Shown one piece after another: positions 62,413 through 64,000 of a stretch of DNA of 64,000 bases (positions are counted from its first letter, which is position 1; every line of letters begins with the position of its first letter). The position numbers and the translations under genes were made by a program. The DNA lies in assembly GCA_035299085.1 (NCBI GenBank), contig DATGXG010000057.1, positions 117,284 to 181,283 on the forward strand, read 5' to 3'. Source of the stretch: Bacteroidales bacterium (GTDB lineage Bacteria; Bacteroidota; Bacteroidia; Bacteroidales; UBA10428). Under the pieces are notes generated by a model. The model worked only from the letters and a program-made list of their open reading frames with translations. It ran no database searches and had not been told where the DNA came from.

Positions 62413-62811
62413 ATGAAAAAATCAGCATGGTTATCATTGGCTCTAGTTATAGCCGGATTAATTGCATTGCAGGGCTCAGGCATTTATCACCAGGATGCCA
62501 GCGCATCACATGGTCCTGATTTTGTTTATCCCTCAACCGTTAAAAAAGTAATAGACCAGAAATGCTATGGATGCCACAGCATGAAAGGCCGATCAGATAA
62601 GGCAAAGGAAGCCCTTATGTGGGACAGCGTGCCCAATCTTCAGAAAGCCAAGATTGTCGGAACACTGAATGATATTATTGATGTACTCGAGGATGGTTCA
62701 ATGCCTCCTGAAGATATCGTTAAGAAGTATCCCGATGCCAAACTTACAGCAGAGGAAACTACTATCCTGAAAACCTGGGCTGAAGCCAAAGCCGACAGCC
62801 TGATGAATTAA
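62413..62811 (+). CDS. Haem-binding (CxxCH) periplasmic protein
   Basis: 132 residues, with a signal peptide (WLSLALVIAGLIALQGSG). One c-type haem site, CYGCHSMKGRSDKAKEALMW, then NLQKAKIVGTLNDIIDVLEDGSMPPEDIV (Met/Pro ligand region as in cytochrome-like Haem_bd proteins). Likely a small electron carrier of the periplasm. Nineteen bases ahead of a related gene. Confidence 0.85.
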   Translation: MKKSAWLSLALVIAGLIALQGSGIYHQDASASHGPDFVYPSTVKKVIDQKCYGCHSMKGRSDKAKEALMWDSVPNLQKAKIVGTLNDIIDVLEDGSMPPEDIVKKYPDAKLTAEETTILKTWAEAKADSLMN

Positions 62812-62830
62812 CCGTGCAATTTCTTTCAGC

Positions 62831-63289
62831 ATGAAAATAATAAAAGTATTGATCCTGGTTTTGATTGTGGTGATGATTGCCATTCAGTTTGTACCCGACG
62901 GCATACCTGATAATAAGCCTGAAGATAATCGCACTCTTGCCCATGATACTCTGGTGACCCCTGATGTTTTGGCCATACTTAAAAAATCGTGTTTTGATTG
63001 CCATTCCAATCAAACCGATTTTCCCTGGTATGCCGGTATTGCTCCTTCTTCATGGCTGTTAGCCGATCATATTAATGAAGGTAGGAAAAACCTGAATTTT
63101 TCAGAATGGCAGGATTTCAGCAAGCGGAAGAAAGTGGGTAAGCTTGAGGATATCCAGGAGCAGGTAAAAAAAGGTGAAATGCCGCTGAAGTCGTACACCC
63201 TGATTCATAAGAAGGCCGTTCTCACATCTGAGGAGATTCAGACACTGATCAAGTGGACGGATGAGGCAACCGGGAGGCTGGTTAAGTAG
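62831..63289 (+). CDS. Haem_bd domain protein (CxxCH)
   Basis: 152 residues. Membrane anchor IIKVLILVLIVVMIAIQFV, then the Haem_bd region ILKKSCFDCHSNQTDFPWYAGIAPSSWLLADHINEGRKNLNFSEW, and GEMPLKSYTLIHKKAVLTSEE (the Met-Pro ligand). It is the standard Haem_bd (PF14376-type) protein of Bacteroidota. It forms an operon with the 62413 gene. Confidence 0.9.
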   Translation: MKIIKVLILVLIVVMIAIQFVPDGIPDNKPEDNRTLAHDTLVTPDVLAILKKSCFDCHSNQTDFPWYAGIAPSSWLLADHINEGRKNLNFSEWQDFSKRKKVGKLEDIQEQVKKGEMPLKSYTLIHKKAVLTSEEIQTLIKWTDEATGRLVK

Positions 63290-63450
63290 TTTTACAGTTT
63301 GCGATTAGTAATCGGTAATTGGTTAAGGGACAATAGGGACGATAGGGACACTTCAAGCATCCGGTATTTGGGTATCCGCTTCGGCAAGCTCAGCGACCGG
63401 GACATTTTTATGGAACAAGCATGACTTCGACAAGCTCAGTTATGCTATCC

Positions 63451-63485
63451 AATCACCAGTCACCAGTCACCAGTCACCAGTCACC
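63451..63485 (+). repeat. Tandem heptamer AGTCACC, five copies
   Basis: AATCACC and four AGTCACC, the same unit as at 26031-26064, 37 kb away. Confidence 0.85.
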
Positions 63486-63486
63486 A

Positions 63487-63512
63487 AAATCGTAAATCGC
63501 TAAATCGTAAAT
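63487..63512 (+). repeat. Short tandem AAATCG(T/C) repeats
   Basis: AAATCGTAAATCGCTAAATC and the following GTAAATC make an imperfect eight-to-nine-base tandem next to the aldo/keto reductase stop. Confidence 0.6.
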
Positions 63513-63513
63513 C

Positions 63514-64000
63514 TTACTGGCTCCATGAGGTTGGTTCCCGATCCCACCTGTGTTTCTGAAGTTCAACCATCAGGTGGCTTTCAAGCGGGCCCATATCACT
63601 CACATCCATATTTGATTTTACATGGTTGGTTGTGCGCATACCCGGTATGATGGTGCTGACTGAAGGTTCGCCAAGTATGAAACGAAGGGCCATTTCAGGC
63701 ATTGTCATTCCTGCAGGAACAACTGGTTTAAGAGCATCGGCATGGTCAACGCTTGCATTGAGGTTTTCAGGCACGAAATACGTACTTCTCCAGTCGTTTG
63801 CCGGCCAATGACTCTGTCGCGTCAGTGTCCCGGTCAGTGATCCTTCATCAAAAGGAACACGGGCAATAACCCCCACATTCATTTCCCGGCAGGCAGGGAA
63901 AAGCTCATCCTGGGGGTTCTGATCGAAAATATTGAAGATAACCTGCACAGTATCTATCAAACCGCTCTTGACTGCTTTAATTCCATTCCACGGCTCCCAC
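63514..64000 (-). CDS. Aldo/keto reductase, C-terminal part (cut by window edge)
   Basis: The frame is open to the edge (WEPWNGIKAVKSGLIDTVQV upstream of the first in-frame start codon), so the start lies outside the window. IDTVQVIFNIFDQNPQDELFPACREMNVGVIARVPFDEGSL is the last third of the AKR barrel, with MALRFILGEPSVSTIIPGMRTTNHV as the NADPH-binding loop. AKRs reduce carbonyls with NADPH. The catalytic Asp-Tyr-Lys-His part is not in the window. Confidence 0.88.
   Translation of the reverse strand, partial: WEPWNGIKAVKSGLIDTVQVIFNIFDQNPQDELFPACREMNVGVIARVPFDEGSLTGTLTRQSHWPANDWRSTYFVPENLNASVDHADALKPVVPAGMTMPEMALRFILGEPSVSTIIPGMRTTNHVKSNMDVSDMGPLESHLMVELQKHRWDREPTSWSQ

Larger units (their letters stand above)
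63290..63513. other. Repeat-rich intergenic gap
   Basis: Holds CTTCGGCAAGCTCAG (63379-63393) and CTTCGACAAGCTCAG (63425-63439), the tandem heptamers at 63451-63485, and AAATCG(T/C) repeats at 63487-63512. No gene. Confidence 0.75.

Overview
The window is a stretch of a Bacteroidota chromosome, probably a free-living or sediment/gut Bacteroidales- or Marinilabiliales-like lineage (order-level placement is inference). The signs are type IX secretion C-terminal domains, YD/RHS-repeat proteins, Tat-exported Gfo/Idh/MocA and DUF1080 proteins, DUF4369-TlpA lipoproteins, Haem_bd proteins, and the lack of Shine-Dalgarno boxes before most starts. It carries one complete-looking prophage of about 31.7 kb.

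Left chromosome (1-26978). Surface proteins come first: the end of a YD-repeat protein, a beta-helix protein with a secretion tail, and a 1265-residue RHS protein with an AT-rich variable C-terminus and an overlapping downstream gene that may be its immunity partner. A REP-associated transposase lies inside nested inverted repeats. Then come a flavodoxin, a xylose-isomerase-like Tat protein, an SRPBCC protein and a TlpA-type lipoprotein. A block follows with a membrane AraC regulator, an SDR, an epimerase, a START protein and a DUF2062 protein, then a large FG-GAP/MBG surface protein. Facing it is a three-gene operon for sugar-derivative oxidation (two Gfo/Idh/MocA, one DUF1080). Last are rmuC, gmhA, an outer-membrane DUF5723 protein and an NTF2-like lipoprotein.

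Prophage (about 27821-59520). It is inserted inside comM (yifB) between the Walker A and Walker B parts of the ATPase. Joining 26979-27818 to 59519-60223 restores one 514-codon comM, so excision would repair the gene. Left to right: a large serine recombinase next to attL; small DUF2188 and DUF2158 genes; a leftward three-gene TIGR04255 cassette of unknown function; a leftward replication module (TOPRIM/zinc-ribbon protein, DUF3987 ATPase, small genes); a 0.4 kb noncoding iteron cluster that looks like an origin or control region; then a rightward packaging, head and tail programme (HNH, TerS, TerL, HK97 portal, S78 protease, capsid, connectors, tail tube, frameshifted tail chaperones, tape measure, tail proteins, a cysteine-rich S74 fibre, holin/spanin-like genes). 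This is a siphovirus plan. A terminator separates it from a restriction-modification-repair cassette (C5 methyltransferase, BsuBI/PstI-family endonuclease, Vsr) placed against attR.

The prophage shows its own signals: a 9-bp element GTATTTAT(A/G) before nine transcription or gene starts, terminators after the capsid and tail-tube genes, and a poly-A slippery site that joins the two tail-chaperone frames. CTGCAG, the PstI/BsuBI site, is absent from its first 28.5 kb.

Right chromosome (59519-64000): the 3' part of comM, a large multipass membrane protein, two small CxxCH haem-binding proteins, a repeat-rich gap, and the 3' part of an aldo/keto reductase cut by the window edge. No tRNA, rRNA or CRISPR array was seen.
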